From the NCBI GenBank assembly GCA_963556695.1, contig CAUWAG010000006.1, positions 3,224,001-3,288,000 of the forward strand: a DNA stretch of 64,000 nt. The letters are read 5' to 3'. The notes under the pieces are model-generated. The model made no database searches, was not told the DNA's origin, and saw only the letters and a program-made list of their open reading frames with translations. The translations under genes were made by a program, and so were the position numbers. The stretch's first letter is position 1. Every line of letters starts with the position of its first letter. This stretch comes from Anthostomella pinea. Lineage: Eukaryota; Ascomycota; Sordariomycetes; Xylariales; Xylariaceae. Below, one piece after another: positions 44,830-55,697 of this stretch.

Positions 44830-46152
44830 TCATGCCCAGTGACCGGTTTTGTCACATTTGTGGCACTTATCTGTCTCAAAAGCCGGGTATCCTGCTTCCT
44901 CTCTGGTCATGTTGACCTGGTTGACCTCTTCACGAGGGTCTGCGATAGTCTGTAGATTCGGTCTGGATTCACCTGGCTCGATCTTCAGAGTGCCTGGTCT
45001 GCCAGAGGTAGTCTCTGGGATAGTAACATTATAAATCGGCGCAGATTAGCCCTGGAGCTGAACAGTAACCGCTGATTTGCTGAAGATCTTGTCCTCAATC
45101 AACGTGCGAGAGAGCATCTCGGCTCGGATAACTGACTGATCAACTATCTCGGCAGTAGACCAGTTGCTATACAAGTCTGCTATAGAGATCCAGGTGCTAG
45201 GAGCATGTTGACGAAGCATGTTACAAAGAACCTCGCGGCCCATGACGTTTCGTCTGTTCTGGAAGGGCAGCATGTACCAGGCATCCCGGATTCTTCGAGT
45301 GAAGCCAAGGATACTCTCGTTTGAAAGGGCAGCATGGTGTTGAATGACAACATCGATTGGTACAGGGCATTGTGCCCAGAGTTTGTATGGCACCAGGGCT
45401 GCTTTGAGGCGGTCCTGGATCTGCGAGAGCTTGTAAAATACTGAATGATCAGCATAAACAAGCTTCAGTTCAGGTGGCAACACGACCTGGTTCTTGTGGT
45501 GTGTCTCAGGGAATTTGTTTGCCTCTGATGGCAATATGGCCTCAGTCCACACCTCGTTGACTCATCCAGCGGCCGGGGTCTGTGGAACCTTGGTGTATGA
45601 GATTCGTTGGAGGTTGAGGCGACCATCTGCCAATCGTTTGCTCTTAAAGTCGTTCACAGAGACTCGGGTGAAACGAAAAGCACTATTATTCTTATTCAGC
45701 TTCTTTAGATCAACGCTGTTTGCTGTCAGAAGCGCTCTAAGTTGCTGCTGAAGTGCTTTATATTGATTGGGAGCAGCGTTAAGGGCAGCAACGGATGTCT
45801 CCAACTTCTCGTTAGAGACCTGTTGTGCCGTGATATGCGAATCGAGCTTGTTCTCGATGGCAGAGAGCCGTGACGTAACGAGAGACTCAACTACCTCGGA
45901 GATGTTGAACTGCCTCAACTTTGCGTCGATGATGACGTTCATCTCCTCAATACGTTTGTTACGTTGAAGATCGACTTCGGACTGCTCCTCGCGATACTCT
46001 TTGGACTGTTCCGTGTCGGCAGCGGCTGCAGCCTTCGTGCCCTTCCAAAGGGCCATCGTGAACGAGATGGAGGGTTGATCAAGGTTGAATTGCGACGCGT
46101 GTTGACGCGTCTGGGGTAAGGAACAACGTGGTTTTTGCAGGTGCAAACGCAA
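44830..46152 (-). pseudogene. Ty3 Gag, with stops
   Basis: 46152-45562 codes a coiled-coil-rich N-terminal part (EYREEQSEVDLQRNKRIEEM). A stop near 45562 separates it from 45552-45046, the capsid-like part (YKLSQIQDRLKAALVPYKLW, LGFTRRIRDAWYMLPFQNRR). After another stop comes a zinc knuckle CHKCDKTGHWA-stop-DC, where TGA (44832-44830) replaces a probable Arg codon of the CCHC motif. Confidence 0.8.
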
Positions 46153-46209
46153 AAATAACGCAAAAATAAAGTGCTACTGGATTGGTGGTTTACCTAAAAA
46201 ATAGCTATT

Positions 46210-46462
46210 TGTGCCTTTGTGGTAGCAGAACCAGAATAGAGATCTATCACAAGTCTTGATTGGGATGATCTGTATTCTGGTTGGTGCTTGGTTAAGTTCG
46301 AATGGAAAGGGATCCCATCCGAGAAGTATCTAAATACCTAAATTACAGTGGGTTGGTACCTGTCATCTGGGGCAGCCTTCCCAGGTAACCTTATCATAGA
46401 ACGCCCTGGATGACAGGAGATCCGATAAGGTACTGGTGGCTGGATCCAGTGGCTGGGATCCA
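46210..46462 (-). repeat. 5' LTR of the Ty3 element
   Basis: 253 bp matching 41413-41665. Confidence 0.9.
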
Positions 46463-47836
46463 CGACCATACCTCGTATAATACCGTTATACTTATAATTA
46501 AGGTCGTATTAATCCCGTATAATGCTATATAATATAAACCACCATTATATTTATACTTTTTTACTACTTTTAAAGTATTAAAAGTCCGTGATAACTAGTT
46601 ATAATAAAATCTACACTTAAATATACTAGTATAAACTCATAAAACTTTAACCGCTTCTATTAAAACCTAGCGTTAAATTAATGAAATTAATAAATTAAAT
46701 TAGATAAATTGGAAACTAAAAATATCTTGAAGTAAATATACGTTAAATACGGTAGTAAGCAGTGTATTTATAAAGTACCGTAAAGTAACTTAAAGATTTA
46801 ATAATAATTAAAACATATACTTTAATATTTAAATAACCCTTATATATAAACATACTCTTTATATATTTTCGAAAAAACCGGTTATTTCGTTTTTTTGTAC
46901 GTGTAATTACGAGAATACAGGTATTATATTCACATAAATGTATAATATACCATACGTATTTTAAAAATCGAAATTTAAATAAATAGCACGTAAGCTACTG
47001 TGTAGCGTTAAAAAGGTGGCAGTGTATTAAATAAAAGCTACTAGTGTGACGGAACGCTCACCATAACCACTATGCCACGGCTGTTCTTCCCAAAAGGATG
47101 TCGAATATCAAGCGTGGCAGCTTGACATTCAATAGTGGTACATGTACTCATGTCCGGGCTCCAGGACTCACCACATGGGCTACCTATACCAGACCATGAC
47201 AAATAAGGTAAAATATACGCAACATGTATTTTTAAAGCTACATAAAGATTTAAGAAAAATAAATAAAATTTAGTTTTTATTACGAGTGTTTACGATGTTG
47301 TTTATTTTAATTAATTACAAAGACTTAAGTTCTTGAGATTTTCTCCCAATAAAAAGAGTAAATATATAGCCCTAATAAAAACAAAAATAGCGGCGAGTTT
47401 ATATAATTAAAAAATCGATTAAATATTCAATTCAAGTTTTTTCTACCTTGTTTGTTAATAAATAAGCGTAATCAAACGGATATAATCTTTAAAAGATTTC
47501 GCTGTACAAATTATTTGTTTTAAAGTTTTTATAATAATATTAACGGTATTTTTTTGACTTTTAATAACTTTTTAATTTTATAAAATATTTTATTATAGAT
47601 TATGCCTTTTCAACTAAGGTTTTAAATATATATTTTATATTTTACAGTTTTTATTTTCTTCCTTTTATTATTAACGAAAAAGAGTTGCAGCTTAGTATTT
47701 TATTAACCTTTATATAACGAGCTTGCACACGTAAATAGTAGCGGTATTTAAAATAACGATAATAATAATATTAAATTTGTTTTTGAATAATTAAACCCGT
47801 TATTATTGAAATCATTTAAAAGAATATATACATAAC
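46463..47836. other. AT-rich RIP-like island
   Basis: Very AT-rich, TpA-dense, no coding frame. A normal-composition insert lies at 47045-47201, starting TGTGACGG and ending CATGACA, like an LTR; its flanks (ACTAG, AATAA) do not match. Confidence 0.7.
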
Positions 47837-48039
47837 TGTTAGATCTATGCAATTCCAGCCTGCAAACCATCTATACCAAGACCCACATGTATGATTAGAT
47901 AAGAGATAGATACCGGATTGCGAGGTTACTTAGCCAGACCTTCAGGTCCAGCTAAACCTCCCAATCCAACCATCAGCAACATCATGACCTTGACCCTATA
48001 CTCGAGTATTATGATTGATTGTTCAAGCCTGTTCCAACA
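47837..48039 (+). repeat. solo LTR, family S1, copy 1
   Basis: 203 bp from TGTTAG to CCAACA, flanked by ATAAC (47832-47836) and GTAAC (48040-48044), a 5-bp duplication with one G/A transition. The inverted copy of the same family lies at 50218-50420, about 88 percent identical by eye. Confidence 0.82.
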
Positions 48040-48700
48040 GTAACTTTATTATACGTAATAAGGCAGTTTTTAAAAGCCAAGGTTAACAAATAATGCCGTA
48101 TTAAAAATAATATTTATATTGTTAATATTTAAAACCTGTTGGATGAAGTGGTGCAGGTGGTGTGGCTGCAGGTGGTCCGCGCACGGACCAGGTGAATTGG
48201 TGTGGTCTGAGCGCCCTGAGAACGGTTGACTAGTGACGCTGCCTCACAGCTCTAGCGCTACGGCAGGCAGGCGTATTACACCTGTATTTAGGTGTGAATT
48301 CGTTTATACCAAAGTACATACAGAACTACGAACGAATGAACCAATATTTCCGCATACGAATTCTAACAAAACCGTATTATTAATAAAGCTGCAATTTTTT
48401 AACTTCTTGCTATTTTTTAACGTTTTCATAACCGGCTTCTATTACTTTTGAAGTTTTTTTAACGGCGTTATATTTATTTATTTATAACATTAAAAGGCTT
48501 GTAGTAAGTAGCTTATTTCAATATAGTAATATTAGATTATTTTATTATTATTTACAAGCTAATATTATACTAAATAATCTTTTTTTAAACTTAATATATT
48601 TAAAGCTGCTAACGTGAATCACAAGCGAGCGGCAACTTTTCACTAACCTCCCAACCAACATGTCAAATAACTCGACCAGAACGCATTTAATTCAATCTAA
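48040..48700. other. AT-rich stretch with a GC-rich insert
   Basis: AT-rich except about 48130-48300, which contains an imperfect palindrome GGTCCGCGCACGGACC that recalls the GGTCCGCG motif in the TIRs of transposon 1; it may be one end of the pogo-like element to the right. The other end was not found. Confidence 0.5.
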
Positions 48701-49748
48701 TCAATCAGATTCTTCTTCTTCAGACGTTTCTATCTCTATTGTATAAGTTCGCGCATTATGCCCAGTGTTGCCGCAAACGCCACAACGTTGCTCACGCGCT
48801 GCCGCCCTCCTCGGACGACGACTGCCTTCACCCATTTCCTGTCTTGCCAGCTCATCACCATCCTTTACAGCCTGGAGACCTACTGCATCTTCAACAGAAA
48901 GTACTCCTCCTTTCATTAGACGTTTGTTTTTTGTCCTCTGGCGTTTACTTAGTAGGTGATTGGCCTCCTCTAGCTTGCGGACCCAGGAATCAACCAAAGC
49001 AACCTTGTGCATAAGACCGTATGTAGCCTTTAAAAATGAGCTCAACACATCAACTATTGATGTAGGTGAGCTTCCCTGGTGGTCTCTGACTCGATTTCAG
49101 ATATAAACTGATTGGTTTACCGCTTCGTTGATGGTGGTAGGCGTCTTTGAAGTCCAAGTAGTGGGTGGAAGATTGGGGTCTGGCGACGGCGTTCGTATCT
49201 TGGATACCATGTTTTGCGACTGCCCAAAACTACGCGCAATACGCGTCTGGGTCTTTGTTCAAGACCCTCTGGTAGTCCATCCTCCGATGAAAACGCGTCC
49301 GGAGGCCTGGTGTGCGTTTAATGAAGTTCTGCGTCCAGTTCTTTCCAACGCGTCCATCCCTATGCGTCGCCAACAATTGATTCGCCATATGTTTAACATA
49401 ACTGTGCCGGGATGGAAATGCTCGCGCATCCAGGTCAAAAATGAAGGAAAGAATAGCATTCTCTTCGGAAATCGTAAGTTTTAAAGTATTGGGCATACTA
49501 TTGCGTCGTGATGGTCGGCCAGCGATTCTAGCCTTCAAGGTATTATATGGGACATGGAAAGTCTTAGAAAGCTTGCCAATGGTAATATGAGGGCCGCGTC
49601 GCTTAGCTTGGACAGCAAGCTGTAAGTCTGATTGGCTATAACGCAATGTCATTATTGTTGATTGATCAATTAGGAGCCTTGATTGAAAGGTTAGGTGGCT
49701 GGTGAAAAGTTGCCGTTCGCTTGTAATTGCCCCTCGCTTGTCATCCAT
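48701..49748 (-). pseudogene. pogo/Fot1-like transposase lacking the DDE core
   Basis: The N-terminal 172 codons (49748-49230) carry the psq HTH (RRGPHITIGKLSKTFHVPYN) and CENP-B-like HTH (KNWTQNFIKRTPGLRTRFHR). Right after VLNKDPDAYCA the sequence continues, in another frame, with a C-terminal Fot1 pattern (WQSQNMVSKIRTPSPDPNLP, DHQGSSPTSIVDVLSSFLKA), then a Lys/Arg-rich coiled coil and a CCHC-like knuckle (CGVCGNTGHNART) before the acidic end ETSEEEESD. The catalytic DDE region (about 250 residues in relatives) is missing. An internal deletion derivative. Confidence 0.82.
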
Positions 49749-49805
49749 GTTATATATAGTAATTTTACATTTTATGTTTTTATTATAAAGGATTTGCTAT
49801 ATGAA

Positions 49806-49996
49806 TGTAAGGGTATTGCACCGGCATGTCAGGCCGACTGGTCACTGATTGGAGCCCTAAGGCTCCACTACCAGATCCCCTTGAAACGCCTGATTCCCAC
49901 AAATATACCAGGATAGATTGAAGTATCCTTATATACCTACTTCTTGGAATCACTGCCATCACCTTGCTTCAGAATTCAGCTATCTTAACCCTTACA
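49806..49996. repeat. LTR-like element, family S2, 191 bp
   Basis: Starts TGTAAGGG and ends CCCTTACA, perfect 8-bp inverted ends with TG/CA. Flanks ATGAA and GTAAA differ only by two G/A transitions, consistent with a mutated 5-bp target duplication. A solo LTR is the simplest reading; a small TIR element is possible. Confidence 0.65.
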
Positions 49997-50217
49997 GTAA
50001 AAAGCAAGATGTATATTTTATTAAGTTTCACTTGCTTTTTATATGTTATTAAATTTTAATATTAAAAGATTGAACAAAATAAAATTTTAAGTATTTTATA
50101 TTAAATAAAGCGATGGGTGAAGCTTTTTAATCTGTTTTTTATGCGGGCTTTGCCAGTATGTATTAACATGTAACGGCTTCAACGGCATTTATAAGCAGTG
50201 ACAGAAAAGTTTTTTTT
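49997..50217. other. AT-rich RIP-like segment
   Basis: AT-rich, no coding frame. Confidence 0.6.
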
Positions 50218-50420
50218 TGTAGGAACAGGCTTGAACGATCAATCATAATACTCGAGTATGGGGTCAAGGTCATGATGTTGCTGATGGTTGGATTGGGAGG
50301 TCTAGCTGGACTTGCAGGTCTGGCTAAGTGTCCTCACAATCCGGTATCTAATCTCTTATCTAATCATACATGTGGATCCGGTATAAATGGTTTGAAGGTT
50401 GGAATCGCATGGATCCAACA
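50218..50420 (-). repeat. solo LTR, family S1, copy 2
   Basis: 203 bp, TGTAGG...CCAACA on the plus strand, inverse orientation to 47837-48039. Flanked on both sides by TTTTT, a fitting 5-bp duplication but in a low-complexity context. Confidence 0.8.
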
Positions 50421-50429
50421 TTTTTAATT

Positions 50430-51935
50430 ATATTTAAAGTTATTTATTATTATTACTCATACGCTGACCCGCTGTATGGACATCTCAGAGATTCGTCCGG
50501 CATGCAGACCTCCTACGATCTATCTCCGTGTGATAAAATCCCGCAAGGGATGAAAACCCATATGCTACGGTCTAGTTCTGGCTTCGTTATGGCGCTGCCG
50601 CAGTTTGCTACAGTTGTATGTCATGACCTTTACCGCCTTGACTAACCTGATAGGGCGGGCATCCCTTGGCCCTTGAGACCTCTTCCCCCTCGTGATATTC
50701 CCCCTCCCCCTCGTAATATTTCCCCTCCCCCTCGTGATATCTCTACTACCATATCCCCCCTCCTTCTCCATTCCATCCGGTACTGCTCTATATCCTCTTC
50801 GGTCCGGCTCTTTGGCGCCTGTTGGGCCACCTCGCCACCGCTTAGCTTCCTTGCTAGTGAGAACATCCCCAGTAGCCCTAGTCTCAAAAACCACGGTATA
50901 AATTTTGGGGTCTCGTCCGGATCTGACAGCAAGCTCTCGAAGTCTCTCCTTGACCGCAACGTTCTTGTCCCGAGAGAGGCTTGCAGTCTGTCTCTTTGGG
51001 CTGCGTATAGAGGGCATCGAACCGTTACGTGGTATACCGTCTCCTTCTCGCCGCAGTTGTAACGTGGTGTAGCCTCTCCTGGCACTCTCCTCTGGAACAG
51101 GAAAGCCCTCAAGCCGATGGTCTCTGTCCGGACCTGGCATAGGGCAGACGCCTCGTGTTTCCGCAGTCCGTAGTAATACTACGGGACTGCCCCTACCAGC
51201 TCCTTTGGGAATTCTTCTTGAGCTGCCAGCAACCTCGCAGCAACTCCCGTCTGGCTGGCTCTTGTGACGGCAACTATCCATTGACTCCTCCACGACCTCT
51301 CCAGTGCCTGTTCCGGGTGGTCTTGGCCCAGCCACTTTAGGATCGCCTCCTTCCGGTTTGTTGGGTTATCCTTCTGCGGGGACGCTGTTGCTTGGGGCGA
51401 CCGCCGAGGCCGACCTCTCCCCCGCCTGCCGCCTTGCGCGGGTCTCTTTGCGGCTTCCATTACCGCCAACCTTGCGTCTCTCGCCCTCTCTACCACCTTT
51501 CTTGTTTCGGCAGTAACGTGTCTACTGGCCTCTCCGTATATTCGACCTTCAAACGCCGCCACCCTCATATCTAGGTATGCGTTCAGCGGGGGACAACCGG
51601 TCTCTGTCTCCAGCAAATGTCGCGGCGTGGCTTTAAAGGCCCCTGCCACCACCCTTAAACACGCCGCTTGCGTGGTGAGCATCTTCTTCGCTAGCCCTCG
51701 GGCCTGGTTGCCCTCTAATGGCGTATGTTACACCGTCGTGCCAAAGGCAATGGCGCTTCGTACCACTTTGGTGTATACCTCCCGGGCTCGCGCCGCGCTA
51801 CATCCACACGTGGAGGCCGCTATCCTGGTGAGGCCGAAGATCTGGCGTTCCATCTTCGCCTTTATCTCTTTTAGGTGCCTGTTCCACTGCAACTTTCTGT
51901 CTAGATATACTCCAAGGTTAAAGTTATTTGTGATT
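50430..51935 (-). mobile_element. 5'-truncated LINE fragment (Tad-like, second family)
   Basis: The minus strand codes the part after the RT core: NLGVYLDRKLQWNRHLKEIK, REVYTKVVRSAIAFG, KMLTTQAACLRVVAGAFKAT, then GLRKHEASALCQVRTETIGL, and the C-terminal CCHC-type NCGEKETVYHVTVRCPLY, in one frame with stops at about 51739-51737 and near 51178. It ends with an 18-nt tandem repeat (GGGGGAATATC-type, 50690-50745) and a (TAA)n-like tail at about 50440-50455. RT catalytic part absent. Confidence 0.85.
50642..51682 (-). pseudogene. LINE ORF2 C-terminal remnant
   Basis: Two open stretches of the same frame (51682-51179 and 51178-50642) separated by one TGA/TAG-type stop after KELVGAVP. It has a zinc-knuckle-like C-x-C-x(7)-H-x(4)-C segment and an Arg/Gly-rich repeated tail (EISRGGGEILRGGG). 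It differs from the LINE at 19-22.8 kb, which ends in RNase H. Confidence 0.8.
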
Positions 51936-53037
51936 ATAAGTTATTATTGAAATTTATAATGGGAATTAAGATATAAGTAATGAGAGTATTACGAATTAAA
52001 ATAAGAGTAATAATAAGGGTAAAATTAGTAATAGTAACTTTGTTACGTTTTATTTACAGTGTTTTTTTAATTGTCCATTTTAAAAAGATTAAAAGTTTTT
52101 AAAGTAATATAGCTAGTAATAAAAGGAGTAGGTTTATAAAGCTTTTTATGCAACGTAAAATAGTATATAATTATAAAGATACAAAGCGGTTTATAAAGAT
52201 CTCAAAAAGCTACAACTTTTTTATTTGAAGTTATTATAAAGGCAAAGCCTTAATAGCTGGAATATATTTCAATACATTATTATTATTTTAAATATTATCG
52301 ATAAATTCAAAAATATTGTTTATTTATTTATCTATTAATGAATGAAGCAATATTTAAAGTTAAATAAAAATATTTATTAATAGTCTATAGTTCTTTAAAC
52401 ATACCTATATAACAAGTAAAGTTAAGTTTGTTTATAGTTTTTATAACTTTTTTTAAGAATACGTTTGTTTCTTAAACACTTATTATTTAGAAAACTTTAT
52501 ATATAGTTATTACATATAAAGGAGATTATTTTTAAACGCGGCGGTAATATTTTTTTAATTTCATTAATATTACTATAAGCAACTCTATTAGTTTCTTTTG
52601 TTGATAGCCTCGTTAAAAAAGTTTTTAATAATAAAAAAGTTTTTATAATAATGGTTTTATTAAAAAAGTTTTCGGTAATAATAGTTTTATTACGAGAGTT
52701 TTTTTCAGTAGTAACAATTTCGTTAAAAGAGTTTTTTCAGTGAGAGTTTTTTTAAAAAGGTTTTTTTTGATAATAGTTTTTCGTAGGTATCTTTACTTGT
52801 TATTATTAACGGCGTATAATAGTGGTTTTTGTAATAAGAGTTGTTTTTTTAAAGAAGTTTTTTTAGTAGTAATAAATTTTACTATTAATTTTTAAACGTA
52901 TTTAAACTTTACGAAGGGTAAGAATATCTTAAATTATTTATCGGTAAATTTATTAATTATTATTGGAATAAATAAAGATTATATACGATTTAATAATACA
53001 AGAAAAAAGCAAGGTAATTAATTCTTACTTATAATAT
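51936..53037. other. AT-rich RIP-like island
   Basis: About 1.1 kb of extremely AT-rich sequence with repeated GTTTTT/AAAGTTTT words (52600-52880). No coding frame survives. Confidence 0.75.
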
Positions 53038-53250
53038 TGTGACGGCCTGTACAGCTTCCCACATGACAAGCCGATACTTCCCAATGAGGGAAGGATCTGA
53101 CCAGAGGATCCCCTTAAAAGGGGCAACCTCCCGCTGTACCTATCTCTCTTTCTCTCTTCCTTTCCTCTCTAGTCTTGATATTCTCGTCAATAGAGTAATA
53201 GCTGCTTGCTGCAGGCCATGTCCCAGCTCCCCAGTATGCTCGCCGTGACA
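53038..53250. repeat. solo LTR, family S3, 213 bp with AATAT duplication
   Basis: Starts TGTGACGG, ends CCGTGACA, and is flanked on both sides by AATAT (53033-53037 and 53251-53255). Normal base composition inside AT-rich DNA, so it inserted after the surrounding DNA was mutated or escaped RIP. Confidence 0.85.
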
Positions 53251-54536
53251 AATATTAATAACTATTGTTTAAATATTAATAATAAAATAGTTAACGAGTT
53301 CATCACTAAGTTATTTCTTGATTTATTGTTATATTATATATCAATAAGAATATTATAATATAATATGTGCATCTTAAAGGTTAACCAAGATTTTAACAAT
53401 ATTTATAATGTTAAAAGTTAGAAGTTTTTAATTGATTACGCTTAAAGCTATTCAAAGGTAAATAAATATTAAAAGATATTATTAACGATAATATTAATTA
53501 GCTGGCAACGGCGTAGGCGATAGCGTATATGACGGCGTGGTTTTTAAAGGATAATCTTGCTGTCGGGTGCGATATTATTTTTATATGTGTATGGGCAAAA
53601 AACGATGTGGGGCTGGATTTTCGGCTTGTTAATGGTAGTACCTACATGAACGTCAACCATATGAACCATTTACGCTCTGTTCGACAACAGCGCCGTGTCC
53701 AAGGCCAGCATATGGACTCCAAAGCCGCAGATACCACATTCCCTGGGAGACATCAAGCGCCACCCAGATGGAGGCCCGGTGACTTGGTGTCGCATCAGCC
53801 TGCTGTATCGCAAGTCGCACAGTCACATGCTTCGACTTCGACGGCGACGTATCACCTCTCTAGATCGATTCCGAGAGCTTGCCTCTGGCAACGGTGTTGG
53901 TGGCCTGCAGATGCGGCAACACCAACAAGACACGGACGTATGGTAGATCCGGGCTTGCCGCGCCTACGGGGTAGCTCCGGCGGCCCGAGGAGCTGCATCT
54001 TGGAGTGATCGGCAACACGTACTGCTTTGAGATATCTCGGCCGCTTCGGCAAAGCTACCGTTGCACTGAACAAAGACCTTTGCATACACCAACGAGGATG
54101 CGCCGCTCGTCCGACTGCGACCGGACCTATCTATGATGGGGCGGGTGATAGTCACAGTGACCATGTCAGCCTGGAAGTATACCAAAGAACATGCTGATCG
54201 AGGAAACGGTGTTGGTGATCCATGCTGACATGGAAATTCATGTTGGTATGGGCTGAGTATGCTGCCAAGGATTTACATTGCATTAGCGAGGCGAGATCTC
54301 GGCTTCTAGAACCTACATTTCCTTCACGTGGGTGTTACGAGCTTCTGCAGGGCATCTTGGACCGCCAACGAGCCGTCCTTCACCGGCCTCTGGTTGGTCT
54401 TCACCCAGCTAGGAATTCTTCCCCGGGATAGGGAATGCGACATTTGACTTGCTTCACCAGTTCTAGCTGGAGAGAGTACCCGGACAATGATCATGTTTGC
54501 GTGATTGAGAGAGAATGAGTCTCAGCCAGGCGAGCG
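53251..54536. other. AT-rich edge, then unassigned sequence
   Basis: AT-rich to about 53510; afterwards normal composition with a coding-like plus frame (53695-53946: SIWTPKPQIPHSLGDIKRHP, GGPVTWCRISLLYRKSHSHM) without a known motif. Possibly a gene remnant. Confidence 0.4.
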
Positions 54537-55697
54537 GTGAACGAACAGTTTGCCAGACTCCGGGGCAGGCTGTCGGGGTTTCGTTGGTCTTGCCACCTGT
54601 TTGCCATGCTCTCATCGGGTATCATGTCCTTGCCGTTGGACCGTGATCAATTGGTTCGTATGCAGGCAGCACCGCGGCTCTATATTCCGGGACCCGCGTC
54701 CACTGCTGCGAGGTGGGCAGTACCGGTTATGGATAGACGTTCCAACCAACCGCCCAAAGCCACGCTTCTCCTTTCCCCGTCTCCTCTGCCGAACTATACA
54801 TACACTGCTCGGCCCCCATGCACATGGAGATGCGAGACTCATCTCGCCCACCCACCGCTGATCATGTGTCTACCCCCAGAGCTACGACAGCTGGTCTATC
54901 TAGCCCTGCTATCCGAGCCGACGTCCATCCGACACATCGTTTTCGATGAGCACACTCGCACTCTCCGCTCACAAGTCTGCCTCGGTGTGACCGCGCCGGA
55001 TACCGACTACGTCGGCACTCATCTTCAGTTGGAGGACGTCCGCCTTTCTCCCTTCAGGAAAGGGCATATCCCCTGCCAAGTCGGTGGTCCGAACAGGAAC
55101 GGCTTGTTAGGCGCATTACTATGCTGCCGAAGAGTGTGGGTTCCACCGCAGTCATCGGTTGAAGTAGGGACTGATGCTTGCCTCAATAGATACGAAGAGT
55201 TCTCCCCTTTGCTCTACTCGGAAACGACCTTCATGTTCCACGAGCTCCGCACTCTGCGGTATTTCGTCGACACGATTCCGCGCGGTATGCTACCCGAGGT
55301 GTCAAAGCTCCTCCGTCTCAACTGGCAACTGCCTTACATCGACTACGCGATCGTCTCCCCCAAGGGAGTGTCGTCTGCGCTCGCTGAGTGGACGCAAACA
55401 TGGACGGGCCTGGCAAAAGTCCTTTCCAATCTGAATAGCGTGCGGGTGACGATCCTGGTGGGTGACAGGCCGCTATCTTTGGCAACGAAGACTAGACTTT
55501 TGAGAAGCTTGGAAAGACTCAGGTTGGTGGACGTGATAGTGGAGCTGGTGTTGCCTTTACAGAGGTTTCGCTATGGTGGCTATTGGCCGTACTGGTCGAC
55601 GCCGGAGGGTCTGCAGTTCAAGGTGGAGTACGTCCACGAGTGTGAAGGCTTGTTCGACTTTCCGGGAGCACAACTGCCTATGGCTGCGGCAGATTAG
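54537..55697 (+). CDS. F-box/2EXR-like (DUF7730-type) protein A
   Basis: The domain starts at MCLPPELRQLVYLALLSEPT (ATG 54864), the probable start; an in-frame ATG at 54537 would add 109 residues that look less coding-like. An intron at 55136-55189 (54 nt) restores CCRRVYEEFSPLLYSETTFM, the typical core C-R-x-x-Y-x-E-x-x-x-L-L-Y-x-x-x-x-F. From the likely start the protein is about 259 aa. Fungal proteins with this short F-box-like N-terminus form large families of unknown role. It ends at AQLPMAAAD. The gene looks intact. Confidence 0.72.
   Translation: MNEQFARLRGRLSGFRWSCHLFAMLSSGIMSLPLDRDQLVRMQAAPRLYIPGPASTAARWAVPVMDRRSNQPPKATLLLSPSPLPNYTYTARPPCTWRCETHLAHPPLIMCLPPELRQLVYLALLSEPTSIRHIVFDEHTRTLRSQVCLGVTAPDTDYVGTHLQLEDVRLSPFRKGHIPCQVGGPNRNGLLGALLCCRRVWVPPQSSVEVGTDACLNRYEEFSPLLYSETTFMFHELRTLRYFVDTIPRGMLPEVSKLLRLNWQLPYIDYAIVSPKGVSSALAEWTQTWTGLAKVLSNLNSVRVTILVGDRPLSLATKTRLLRSLERLRLVDVIVELVLPLQRFRYGGYWPYWSTPEGLQFKVEYVHECEGLFDFPGAQLPMAAAD

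Larger units (their letters stand above)
41413..46462 (-). mobile_element. Ty3/gypsy LTR retrotransposon, internally deleted
   Basis: 5.05 kb on the minus strand with two 253-bp LTRs. Order gag, (protease region), RT remnant, RNase H, integrase, then a polypurine tract (GGAGAGGGGGGGGGG, 41669-41691 region) next to the 3' LTR. RT-before-integrase order identifies Ty3/gypsy. I see no clear 5-bp target duplication (TACCA left, CGACC right). Confidence 0.9.

Noticed and set aside
47837..50420. One large DNA transposon with 200-bp terminal inverted repeats
   Set aside because: Each repeat has its own 5-bp flanking duplication and TG/CA ends, which fits two solo LTRs better.
50565..51335. Protein gene of 256 codons on the minus strand
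   Set aside because: It is a shadow of the LINE ORF2 remnant in another frame; the Arg/Gly repeat comes from the 18-nt tandem repeat.
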